Source: Ottelia alismoides
Taxonomy: Eukaryota; Streptophyta; Magnoliopsida; Alismatales; Hydrocharitaceae
Assembly (NCBI GenBank): GCA_037367405.1
Contig: JAZKJV010005752.1
Coordinates: 1-64,000, forward strand
Length of the DNA: 64,000 nucleotides
Direction: 5' to 3'
Part shown: positions 47,067-58,558 of the stretch, piece by piece
How the letters are laid out: each line of letters starts with the position of its first letter
Position numbering within the stretch: position 1 is the first letter of the stretch
Made by a program: the position numbers and the translations under genes
Notes under the pieces: model-generated
The model's database searches: none
Told to the model about the DNA's origin: nothing
The model's input: the letters and a program-made list of their open reading frames with translations, nothing else

Positions 47067-47794
47067 CCCCCTATACTTGCCTTTGCTAGTCCCTAGAAAA
47101 CACTTATGCAATAAGTGCAGAAAATAAAAATAAATAAAAAGAAGAAAGAACTTGGATTGATTTTAATTCTTAAACTTGTCTTCACAAAATCAAAGTTTGG
47201 AGCTTAAGTCAGACCTTTGGATTTTAAGTGCGGTCATAACCTTATTGGGAAACGGATTTGAAACACAACAACCTTCAAGAATCACAAGACTCTGCTCGAG
47301 TCTCCTTAATAGCCAAGTCAGAACAAATCAACTCATACACAAACCCTTATGACTATAAATCTATCTTGGACAGTGTGTGTGATATGTATCTCTCCTCGAC
47401 TAAAGCGTTAAAAGGCAGTCTTCTCCAACATAGTGACCCTAATTCCCTAATCCAACAACTCTTTCCTCGAGAAGCGAGGTATTCCCTTCTAAGTTCAAGT
47501 ATGACTAGCTCAAGAAGATGAGGTGGAGAGAAGAATGGATGGTAGCCAGTGTAGCTATCTATCCTAGGATGCTTGACCAATGTAGCAAAGTCATCTGGCT
47601 GCAGGCTCACAAAAGTACGACTATGATGTTCAAGCTTGCTTATTGACTACACAAATATATACACTTTGGCAGGCATTTTATTTTCAGTCAGTCCTATCCA
47701 CTTTTTTGGAGTTTTTTTTATTTTTTTTCCATTTTTTTCTTTTGAATACTATATACAACAACATTTAGATATAGACTTTTTCCTCTTGAGCAGG
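47067..47794 (-). other. 3' UTR fragment of element E
   Basis: Homologous, on the minus strand, to the 3' UTR of F (about 43120-43500) and D (59694-60370). It begins with the PPT and is cut at 47794 by the insertion of element C. The rest of E is not found before the window end. Confidence 0.75.
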
Positions 47795-50700
47795 TGATGA
47801 ATCTTTGATTCATCAATCGAAAAATGATTAATTAATCTCAGTTCCACAAAATTCATCTGTATTTATCCATTATCTTTCATAATTATCATTCATGCATGTA
47901 TAAATAATAATTGCATTTTATCACTCATAATTGCATAAAATAAGAAGCCAAGAATTCCAGCCCATTTGACCTGTAAATAAGCTAACTTCCCCGATTTTTA
48001 ACTAATTCATGCTAACTCCAAATCACTTGAAATCCTTCTACTGTGTACATAACTAACAAGAATAAAGGAAAAATATAAAAAATTCACTAACAGAAATAAG
48101 TGGACCAAAAACTCAAACCATAATTTTAGGATGATTGGATTAAAACGTTGATATCTTCCTCATACAATGTCCAATTTGATCCTACTCACTTTTGAAGAAC
48201 TAATGTACATTCAATTACCATCAAAACAAACCAAGTTCAAATGAATCAGAGCTCATATGTAAAAGCTGGGTTTTGGGCCTCTTTTATACAGTGTGAATTT
48301 TAGCGATTTTTGACCTAATTTATGTACATAATTAACTCATTTTATTTTATTTCTTTCTCATTTATTTTCTTTGACACAAGTTTTATTAAAATGCACTGAA
48401 ATCCAAATCCAAAATGAAATTGAAATCAAAGAAATTAATTGAGTATGAGTGTTCACTAACAGTCTGTACACAAATGATCTTTTTCGAATTTTATTTTATT
48501 TTATTTCTTCTTTTTCTTACTTAATAAAAATAAAAAATAGATTAATGTGTAAATATTTATATTTGATTTTATCATAATTTTCCCGATTTTACCTTATTTA
48601 AAAATGATAAAAAATATAAAATCCAAAATTCAAGGTATTCTATGTACATATAGTACCACCAAAAAATCATTTTATGCAAATGATCGATTTTGGTTTCTGT
48701 TCCTTTATGAAAGTTGTAGATCTCGTCAAGACAAGCAACTTTCATGAAGAAAATTTTTCAATCCAAGGTTACTTGCTGCTTATTTTTAATTTTTCTTTTC
48801 TTTTTTATTTTTGAATTTTCTGGAGCTGACATGTGGCAGCTCTCGGAGCTGCTGTTACTCAATTTTTGCATTTATATTTATTTTATTTCTTTTAAAAATT
48901 TTTTAAAAAAATAAAAAAAAAATAAAAATCCACGTTTCATGATCTGGGCCTCCTGATCTCGGCTGATCGGACAACCCCAGATCCACCTTACTCCCTCCTT
49001 TCAAGATCCGGAGGGCGCTGCTTGCCCTCCTCCGCAAATCTCGTGACGCCGCCGCCGCCCCTCACGAATCTCATCAGCCTCAGCACCTTCCTTTTACGCA
49101 CCTCCGATCAATCATCAAATCCTTCACAAATTTTGTTGTTGTCCACCGATTACCTTCCCCATCGGCCACCACTGCCTTCCCCATCAATCACGCCATGACC
49201 TTCTAGATTTGGCCACGCCCTCAATCTAGTCGCCCATCAATTCCTTTCCGACCTCGACCGACCTCCATCACCCTATTTCAGCACTAGTGTCACCCCCTCT
49301 CCAACCATCCACCGATCCACTGCTGAGAAAAGAGGTTGATGGTGACAATGTCACCTCTGTCAACTGGTGAGATCCAAGGCCCATACCTCTGCCTTGTCAC
49401 AACGAGCTGCAAATCGCGAGCAAGGCTACTCTGCTCCGACTTTGGCCATTGATCCTAACCCTCCGACATCACCCGCATCTGCTCCGGTCTCGAAGCCACA
49501 ACAACTCCCCCAACCTTCGTGCTTCACCAACTACCACAAGTGCTACCAGCATCACCGGACACACCTTCGCCTTCATTAACCTCCAGACGCCAGGAGTTGC
49601 TCCGTCGCTCCTCCGCATTCTCTCTATCGCAAGACCACTGACCTTATCGCCCACTCCAAGAGGCTTCTCTGCTCTGACACCGACTCTCCACTCAGCCTCC
49701 ACGATCAACAACAAGAGAGAGGCTGCCTACCTCATCGACATTTGCTAGTTGTGCCCCTGTGTAGCAGGCTCTCCAGGCCAAGCCCTGATGACCATCGGAG
49801 GTGCTCCCCCTCAGCCTTGTCACTACTCGCCACTCCTCTAACAAGCTACTCCTGGAGCAACCGCCACGAGCCACCGGGCTCAAGGTCTGAGGCCCTCACA
49901 CATGCTACGCATGTGCGGAAGGAACATCTTGCATCAGAGCCCCTAGGAAACATGCCTAATCCGCTCCCAGTCCAGCCGTAAGAGGGTCACATGCTACGCA
50001 CGTGACCCACTGTTGATTTTGCAGACTATCCCCCCTCGGGCCTAGTAATTACTTCTAGGTCCCTCCACTGTATTTTTATTCTAATTCATAGTTTGTAATT
50101 TTGCAAACAACCCCTCTTTTATCTGTAATTTTAACCTCTTTTTGCGTGCATTTTATTGTTTAAAAAATTGCATGATATTTATCAATTAATTCTCTACATT
50201 ATTGCATGCTTATGATATTTTTATGTTCTGTGGTTAATTGATAATTAATATTCTTTTGAAAATTTACATAATTTGTCCACTTTATGCTCCGAAATTCATA
50301 TAAAATTAACCATAGCTTCAAAAATTGCCAAAAATTCACAAAAGATAGAATTAATTGTATTTCACATTGTGCTAAAAAAGAACTGCATTTGCATGCATAT
50401 TTATCCTTTAAAATTCATTTTATGTATTTCAATAATTAATTTTTAATAGGTATTAAATTCAACATTTCTATGGTTTAGGATTTTTCTGATATAGATAGCT
50501 AGTGATATATGTTAGATAATTTTATTTCCTGAAAATAAGTAAATTTAATATTTATTATAATTAATTAATGAAAATCACAATGTTTGCATTTATTATTCAT
50601 AAAATATTCACCTTGCATTAGAAAATTTTAAAAAATGCAGTCCACTCATTTTAGAATAATTAACATCTCGGCCAAGTTTTGTAATTTTTGGACATCATTT

Positions 50701-51029
50701 TATTGACATTAATTTTCTAGTCCTTAAAATTAGACTGCATTCGTATTTGCATTCAAAAATTACATCACAAATATAAAAAGTATTCTGCCTCGAAAATCAC
50801 GCATGAATTTTGATAGACATTAATCTAGGTTGTTCCTTTGCCTCCTCGAGTTCGACCTTGGGACTTGCCCAAGTAAAACAATCCAAAAATCACTCGAATT
50901 AACATTGAATTAATATTTAAGTGATTACATCTTGATTGATTCCGATTACCCGGCATACTTATAACGAAATATTAATTATTTTAAATGCTTAATTCATACT
51001 AATTAAAGAGGGTTGTTCGAGACTCGTCA
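47795..51029 (+). repeat. 5' LTR of non-autonomous element C (3235 bp)
   Basis: Starts with a perfect 9-bp-stem hairpin, TGATGAATC-TTT-GATTCATCA, and ends CGTCA two bases before the PBS. It has GC-rich text at 48950-50010 and two G-box-like pairs, 49899-49915 and 49984-50008. Confidence 0.85.
49984..50008. promoter_or_regulatory. Paired G-box palindrome in the LTR of C
   Basis: GGGTCACATGC and GCACGTGACCC, eleven-base arms with one mismatch, separated by TAC. A shorter perfect relative, CACATGC-TAC-GCATGTG, lies at 49899-49915. Confidence 0.7.
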
Positions 51030-51031
51030 GA

Positions 51032-51048
51032 TGGTGTCGTTGTTGGGG
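51032..51048 (+). promoter_or_regulatory. PBS of element C, Asp-tRNA type
   Basis: TGGTGTCGTTGTTGGGG resembles the Asp-tRNA complement with several transitions. Two bases after the LTR. Confidence 0.75.
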
Positions 51049-52607
51049 AGGCAAATGTCTTAGGTTTTTGTCTAGAAAATTAGTGCTAGGTTGTCCACAA
51101 TTTCGGGTAGTCTGACCCTCAAACTTCATCACTGTACATTTTCCATTTTTTAGTTATTTTATTTTTTTCCTGCATTTATTTTATTTTATTTTCATCATTT
51201 ATTTTCTTGTTTTATTTTTTTGATAAATTTTGTGTCACTCTCTTACATTCTCTCTTATTTTTCATGCGAGGTGCCTGAGTTACGTGAAGCAGTTTTCAAA
51301 AAACCTACACGTCTTCACCTATCGAAAAGCCACATTAAAATTAAGATTAAGTCGAGTCCTGAGAGAGCGTAGAGTCTAGGATTTTAATTTCTATAATTTT
51401 AGTTATTTGTAATTAATTGCTCATTTACAGTGGTGTCCATTTGGACTCTCATGTATGTAACAAGACCTAAACACTTTTCTGTATTTTGTCGTGACATGTT
51501 TCACTCTCAAGTGAGGGTGGGGCCCGACATGAGTGATTCGGAGGTTAGACCTGCACATACGACTATTAGAGCTTCTAGGATTTTATTTATAGTGCTCGTA
51601 CTAGGACAACACTTCACATTAATTAAGACACATTAGATCGTTCAACTTAGTCAAAATTCAAATCAATTCTTTCTGGCTAATAGAACTTTCTGATAGGTGT
51701 GGTTTTGTCGGTTTGTATTCATATAGAATAATTTTCAATTCTTTTATTGCATCCTACATGGAGATTGCGTTGAATCACTGTAAGCCTTCTAACTGAGTAT
51801 TCATCATTATTTTCCACATGCATCAGCTTTTCTCGAATTTCTCCCTCCTATTTTGTCACGTACAATTTAAAAGGAAATTGGAACTGGACGATAGATGTGC
51901 ATTTGTGCTCGCCTAATTTTTTGGTGATCACCTAAATAAAATTGGGATTGTTAAACAAGGTTGACTAAATTAAACCATAAAATTGATAATTTTTGCGGGA
52001 GACCAACCCGCTCCTTGGATTGATTTATTGTTCTGAGTGAGTGAGAGACGCACTCTTGAGGCTAGAGCCCAGCTGCGGAATCTTCGTTCATACTACTGAT
52101 TCTATAAAAATGATTAGATACTTCTTAGTGAGGAAACACTGGCAACCGTTTTCGATCCGTCTTTCCATAGCAGAGTGGGTAGTTTAAAGGACACTATGTA
52201 AGGCTCCGTCCTTAAGTAACGAGCAGTCGTTTTACGATCCATACTTACACCCATACTGGCTGAAAGTAGGTGCAACTAGTAAGAATTCGGATCAGTCTTT
52301 AAGAATATTTTCGGCACGTAGCAACTCCCTAATTCCGTTCGAAGATTGATTTTATCATCAACTAAAATTGAAATGGTAATTTATCGAACTCTTGCGGCTT
52401 CCACTATGTGAGTTGGTGAACCTAGGGTTTGAATTATGTTTGCGTTAGCATGCATGAACTGGGTTCGAATATCAAACACTACATGCTTGTGACATCACTC
52501 TCCCTCCTTGATTTAAAAAATTAGGGTTTTTTTCTTGGGAGTATCCCATGCACTTAAAACATCTTTAACCAAGATCCATTATATGAACTCATTCACCTCC
52601 TTTGAAA
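51049..52607 (+). other. Untranslated leader of element C
   Basis: About 1.5 kb without a gene-sized frame. Position matches the leaders of A and F, but the two blocks shared by those elements are not clearly visible here. Confidence 0.55.
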
Positions 52608-53627
52608 ATGACGGGACATTGGTCTGGGTATCCACCAGATCTGTACTATGAAAATGAATTCGTCTCGGTCAAACCCAAATCCTCAAAACCCCCTTCTGCC
52701 AAACACCCTCCAACATTTGTGGGAGACTCAGACTCTCGGATGAATCCATCCTACTCTACAAATTCCAATCCATGTTACTCTGATCATCCGATCGAATTCT
52801 CTCCTTCTTCATATTGTCCACCCCAGCCTTGTTCTACACATTATCAGACTTCATCATGAGCTAACTCATCTTATTCTCGAGTTCTCGCCAAACCATTTGA
52901 AGATCGAACCACTTTTGAGACCAATGTCTGGCCGAGATAAAAATTCCAACCAACTACATTCTCTCCTCATCATAACGTTGGGATAGGTCAACACTTCACA
53001 GACACATATCCAAAATGGACCTGAGGGAATAACACGATGGACCAGTCAAACCAAATGGAGAGGCCCGCACATCTTGATCTAACATATTGGATTGACCCTA
53101 ATGATCATACTCTTTATGACAATCCCTCATATCAATTCTTTGGACATGACACTCATATAAGAGAATGGACTGATGATATCAACACACATGAACCATGTAT
53201 GATGACTTCAATATATGAGGGACCAATCAACTATCACGAAAATAGGTTCTACTCAAACCAACTGTACATACTTGAGTCACAACATGTCGAGTATGATACC
53301 TATAAATCCCCCCCAACATAGCAGACTCCTTCCGTGATGTTTCAGGAGAAAATTTCTGGGGATAATAAATCAAAACATATTATGGATATTTTAAGAGGAT
53401 CTTCTCCTAGCTCATATACAAAAATGAAAGATGAACTGATTGGATCTCATGTTGAAAACCTAGAGGACACTCAGAAATTCACAAACTCTTTGGACCCAAA
53501 GAATGACTCTCACTCTGACTGGGACTCCGATCGAAACCCCTCCTCAGTTATGGAGTTATACACATCTACACACCACACCAAAAAGACCAAAAAATTGAAA
53601 AAAAATTCAAAAACACCCCAAAATTGA
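52608..53627 (+). pseudogene. Unidentified ORF of element C in the gag position
   Basis: A single frame of about 340 codons, interrupted by several stops (the first at 52857-52859, another near 53319), runs from MTGHWSGYPPDLYYENEF to a Lys-rich end (KKTKKLKKNSKTPQN). It is rich in Ser, Pro, Asn, His and Tyr, and no Gag domain is recognised. The Lys-rich end, and an upstream segment with LEDTQ, recall the unidentified ORF of F, which ends in a similar way. Confidence 0.5.
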
Positions 53628-53899
53628 AAAACCTGAATAAAACCATAAAAATTGAAAGTGGAGAAGATGCGAAGAATTTGGATCCTACTCTAGGAGAACA
53701 CTGGATAAAAGATTGATTTGTGAACTTCCCTTGATTCAGGCCATTGAACACTTCCATGACCTTAAAAGTTTTATAAGGAGTAATTTGCTGAAAAAGTCAG
53801 GCATGAAGAGAATAAAGATCGAAAGGCATATATTGTCAATGAACACTTCTTTGATGATGAGAAGAAAGATCAAAAGCCGTAGAGTGAAGTGGTTGCCTT

Positions 53900-54450
53900 G
53901 ATTTGACTGTGGAATCAAAGACACAACATTTACCCATGCCCGAATAGATGATGATTCACCAATCAATATCCTTCCGACTTTTGTATTTGACAAACTCAAA
54001 CTCAGACCAATCAAGAAATCAAGAGAGATCGTTCAACTGGCTGATCGATCTATAAAACGATCGAGAGGAACAATTTCAGTCATCATGACATTCCAAGATG
54101 CTCCACTCAGGGTGAACTTTACAATTATTGATACTGAGCATCAAGGAGAATTCACCCAGTCTCCAATAATCCTCAAAAAGTCATTATTAGCCTTAGATAA
54201 GGCAACTATTAAATGCGAGACTCGGGAAGCCGCAAAGCCGACAACAACTGTAACTGTCAAGTGGTAGATGTGCCCTACCCCGTTGATACACCTGAGATAA
54301 TGACTATTGAGCATACCATTTGTTTAGAGACTCATCCTATCCTCCCATTCCCTGTTGCTTGGACCTCAACCACTATCAGGACAAATCCTACAGAAGATGA
54401 CCTGATGCAAGAATTTTTTGGTGATTATGATGAGGAAACATGAGCATGGG
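53900..54450 (+). pseudogene. Retropepsin-like remnant of element C
   Basis: ARIDDDSPINILPTFVFDKL (about 53938-53998) matches the active-site region of Athila proteases, though the Asp-Ser/Thr-Gly loop is altered. IMTFQDAPLRVNFTIIDTEH (54082-54141) matches the flap-side strand. A second frame continues to 54443. RT, RNase H and integrase are absent. Confidence 0.6.
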
Positions 54451-54904
54451 CTTTCCCTGAGTCGGACAAGTCCTCCTCTAACCCCCTTGATCAAATAGAT
54501 CCAACGCAGGAATGCATAACTGTTAAGTCAATTGAGAACAAATATGTGGGACGTCCGTTGGCCCAGGAAGAATATTTCAATGGTTGTTCATCTGAAGACC
54601 CGATTGTCAGCACCTAACTCCAAGGACTGCACCATCACAGAAAACATGGAACAAAATGCCCATTCCGGCTGCTCCTTCATCTAGTCGGTTAGCTGGTAAA
54701 CCGACTAAGAAAGTCGCCATCGACACATCGGAAGAGCAATCTTCTGATGATTCATCATCATGTCCGGATAAGGTGATCTTTATGAGTAAGCTTAGTTCAG
54801 CAGCCCTGACGCCCTATCTAAGAAAGCAACTGAATATCGACTCCGTTGGACTAATCCTTCTCCTCACTACTATTCTTCAAGAGCTGACTCTCCTGGTCTA
54901 ATTA
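54451..54904 (+). other. Internal sequence between protease remnant and truncated 3' LTR of C
   Basis: A short Ser-rich frame (54656-54901) without a recognised domain. No hairpin array or PPT is visible, unlike A, D and F, so the 3' end of the internal region has been lost. Confidence 0.45.
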
Positions 54905-55872
54905 AATATAAGGAAAATTACAAAAAAAAACACTAACAGAAATAAGTGGACCAGAAACTCAAACCTTTATGTCAGGATGATCAGACTAAAATGATAATAT
55001 CTTCCTCATACAATGTCCAAATAGATCCTACTCTCTTTTTAACTAATTTACATTCAATTATCTTCAAAACAAGGCCAAGTTCAAGTGAATCGGAGCTCAT
55101 ATGTAAAAGTTGGGTTTTGGGCCTCTTTTATACATTGTGTATTTTAGCGGTTTTTGACCTATTATTTTGTGTACATTAATAACTAATTTTATTTTATTCC
55201 TTTCTCATCTATTTTCTTTTATAGATGTTTTATTAAAATGCACAGAAATCCAAATTCAAAATGACATTGAAATCAAAGAAATTAATTAAGTCTGAGTGTT
55301 CACTAACAGTCTGTACAAAATGATCTTTTTCACGTTTTCTTTCATTTCTTCTTATTCTTAATCCAAAAATAGATTAATATGCAAATATTTATTTTTGATT
55401 TTATTATAATTTTTACTGATTTTTATCTTATTTTGAAAATGATAAAAAAATTATAAAACCTAAAATTCAAGGCATTCTATGTACATAGAGTACCCTAAAA
55501 AATCACTTTATGCAAATGATCGATTTTGGTTTTGTTATCTACATGAAATTGTAGATCTCATCAAGACGAGTAACTTTCATGAAGAAACTCTTTTTATCCG
55601 AGGTTGTTTGCTATTTTTTATTTTATTTTCTTTTTATTTTTAAATTTTCTGGAGCCCACACATGGCCGCTCCTAGAGCCGCCATATGTCACTCAATTTTC
55701 TTATTTATATTTATTTTATTTATTATAAAAAATAAAAAAATAATAAAAAAATAAAAATAAAAACCCACATGTTAAGATCTGGGTCGCCCGATCTCGGTCA
55801 ATCGGATGGCCCAAGATCCGCCTTCTTCCTCCCTCCTTTCTAGATTTGGCGGGCACCGCCTACCCTCTGAAA
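54905..55872 (+). repeat. Truncated 3' LTR of element C
   Basis: Closely matches 48056-49030 of the 5' LTR (for example CACTAACAGAAATAAGTGGA and GATCTGGG). It lacks the first ~260 bases and everything after about base 1235. The loss at the right coincides with the LTR of D, so D probably inserted here. 55873-55921 may be a degenerate continuation. Confidence 0.75.
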
Positions 55873-56984
55873 AACGATAAAGCGAGAGCCGCTAAATAGT
55901 GGCCTGACAAATCAGACTCACTGTCGCTGATGCAACTACTCAAGCCTTCCCGTTCGTCAACAATTAACCCACACAATCAATCAGGCAGTTAATAGCAAGG
56001 ATTAAAATTTATTATACCCTACTAAGAAATGTACAATGGCAAGCAAGTAGGGGTCGAACACAGGAAACAACGGTGCAGAGTATAGGCTAGAGTCAAAACC
56101 TAGGTCTAATACACCACTTAGCCAATCTAATTTTTTGTGGGTTTTTAATTTTTAATTTTTTAATTTTTATTTAATTTTTAATTTTGTATTTTGGTTTTTA
56201 ATTTTCTGATTTTTATATTTTATATTTTATATTTTTTGTTCTTTTTCAATATTGGAATAAGTAAGCAATATAATAAAAGAGAAGGTAAAATATTTATAAA
56301 AATATGCAAAAATAGTCAAAAATTCAGAAATAAAATCTTTTTGGTATTTTTATAAATGTTTACTGTTTTTGTGATTTTTGGGTGATTTTCAGAATGTTAT
56401 TGGTATTTTTAATTAACAAAATAAAGCAAAACAGTGAATAAGCTACTGGGTGGGGATAAAATGAGAATTAAAAATAACAAACAACCACCAAAATTTTCCA
56501 AACTAATTTTAAAGTAAAGAGGTTAAAATATAGAAGAAACAGGAATTAAGTTTATATTTTTTTGAGTTTTCTATGATTTTATAAATTTTTTTGAAGTTTT
56601 TATGTATTTTCTAATTTTTAAGGTTTTTCTTTTGAGATTTTTAGTGATTATTGGACTGACACTAAAATAGATTAAAATACATCATAAGTAATTTTTTTGG
56701 AATTTTTAGAGGTATTTTAATATTTTTTGGTATTTTCTAAGCTAGACAGTACTGTAAATAACTATTTTTGATTTTTAATAAATAAAAAATGCGTTAAAAA
56801 TGAAAAATAAAAATATGGCGTGCAATGGCGAGTTAACAGGAGCTTAAATCTATTTTTTGAGAATTTTTGGCACTTAGATGATGCGTGAAATAAATAGCTC
56901 AAACATACAAAAATCCTAAGCCTGGCAGGGTATAAATGTAATTATAGAAACATCCAGGGGCTTAGGTGCAATTTTCACCAAAAG

Positions 56985-57003
56985 ACACGTGCGACGCACG
57001 TGT
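56985..57003. promoter_or_regulatory. Paired G-box palindrome in the LTR of D
   Basis: ACACGTGC and GCACGTGT, perfect 8-base arms around GAC, with CACGTG in both arms. Confidence 0.75.
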
Positions 57004-58499
57004 TCTATCATTCACAGGGGCAGATTTGTAATTACAAAAAACTGGCAGGGCAACCATGCAATTTTCCCAAAAACATATTTAATTAACTACGCACAAGGGT
57101 ATAACTGCAAATACCTAAAAGTTCGGAACCAAAAATGCAAAATGCCCAAAATGCACGCGCCCCAGTCACGTGAGATGGCGTGGCGAGGACTAAAGTGCAA
57201 ATAAAATAAGTGCGGGGGCCTAAGTGCAATTATTACAAAAACTTTTAAACTGGAAATAAAAATTCTAGGGCTAAAACGTAAATACAAAAATGCTTGGGCT
57301 TAAAATGCAAAATACCCAAGTTCCAGATCGTGCGACCGATGGAGCTTCACTTGGACGCGTGGCACGCATCGAACGGCGGGTACCCCTTCGTCCTGGGCGG
57401 CTAGGATTAGATCTTGGAAGGTTGATCGAACGGCGGGGGACACCTGGCGATCGGACGACTGACGTGCGCCTGGAGGGGGGCTGCTGATCCAACGGCGGGG
57501 AGAGGGTCACGAAGAACACCTCCACCGGTGAGCTTTGGCTGGCGATTGCAGCCGACACATGGCCGCTCCGACCCTAGGATCAAAGGCAAAATGATCCTGG
57601 AGCCCCTCCGCGTCTGACGGTGGTCTCAAGCGAGGCGGCGACGGCGTGGGGAGCTCGGACGGCGAAGGCGACCTAGGGGGCTGCTCCTGGGGCTTTCGAG
57701 GGTCGAAGGAGCCTTCTCTTGGGCTCGGACCTGCAAGGTTAGGTGCACAAAATCCAAGCGAACAAAAATGGGGGTTCTGATGGTTCGTTGGAGGCGAAAG
57801 GTGGCTCGGGCGTGCAGCTCCGGCGAGCGGCGGAGAGAGGAGCTCATTAGCTCGATATGGGCGAGATCGAGGGGGATGGAAGGGTGGAGTGGAGCGACGG
57901 AGTGAAGGGGAAGGAGATGGAGGTGACAGGTGATCGGATGGACGCGTGGAGTGACCGGAAACGGTGGGCGGAGCTCAGCTCCGCCGTGGGCTTCGATCGA
58001 TGATTCACGGCGATTAATAAAAAGGCGATCCAAATTACTCCTAGGCTAAGCTATCCTACACTAGAGCTACAAGAAAATGGAAAGAGAAGAGGGAGAAGCT
58101 CACCAGAGACGACGGGCTGGAAGGCGCGACGGAGCTCCGGCGAGGGGTGGATCTCTTCGATTCGACGCCAAACGACTCAAACCCATGCTCGATTCGATGC
58201 CTGTTGTCACTAGGAACACGAAGGGCTAGGGGTTTTAGGGTGGAAATGGCGGAAGAAGGATCAAACTTTGAATCGACGTTGGGGGGTGCCTTTTGAAGGG
58301 TCGACGGACGGCGTGGAAGATGAGGTCAAACGCCATGATCAGTGGTCCACAGCCCAAGAAATCACCTGGGCGTGAATCACCACTGATCGAGGAGCAAAAA
58401 CGCAGAAGGCATCGACATGAATCGGTGCAAGGTCAGCCCTAGAAAATGGCGAGAAGAAGAGACAAAATGGTTGTCTGACAGGTCTAGAGGAGGAGGTCA

Positions 58500-58523
58500 G
58501 ACAGTTGACCGAGGTCAACTGTC
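58500..58523. promoter_or_regulatory. Inverted W-box pair in the LTR of D
   Basis: GACAGTTGACC and GGTCAACTGTC, perfect 11-base arms around GA, each with the TTGAC core. Eight bases from the G-box palindrome. Confidence 0.78.
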
Positions 58524-58530
58524 AAACCAA

Positions 58531-58558
58531 CCTGGTTGGTCCACGTGGACCAACCAGG
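58531..58558. promoter_or_regulatory. 28-bp perfect palindrome centred on a G-box, LTR of D
   Basis: CCTGGTTGGTCCAC and its exact reverse complement meet without a spacer, giving CACGTG in the centre. Related, less perfect versions lie at the same distance (about 1.1 kb) from the start of the A and E LTRs. Confidence 0.85.

Noticed and set aside
57271..58033. Arg/Pro-rich ORFs in the GC-rich part of the D LTR
   Set aside because: Overlapping frames on both strands inside LTR non-coding DNA; no domain.
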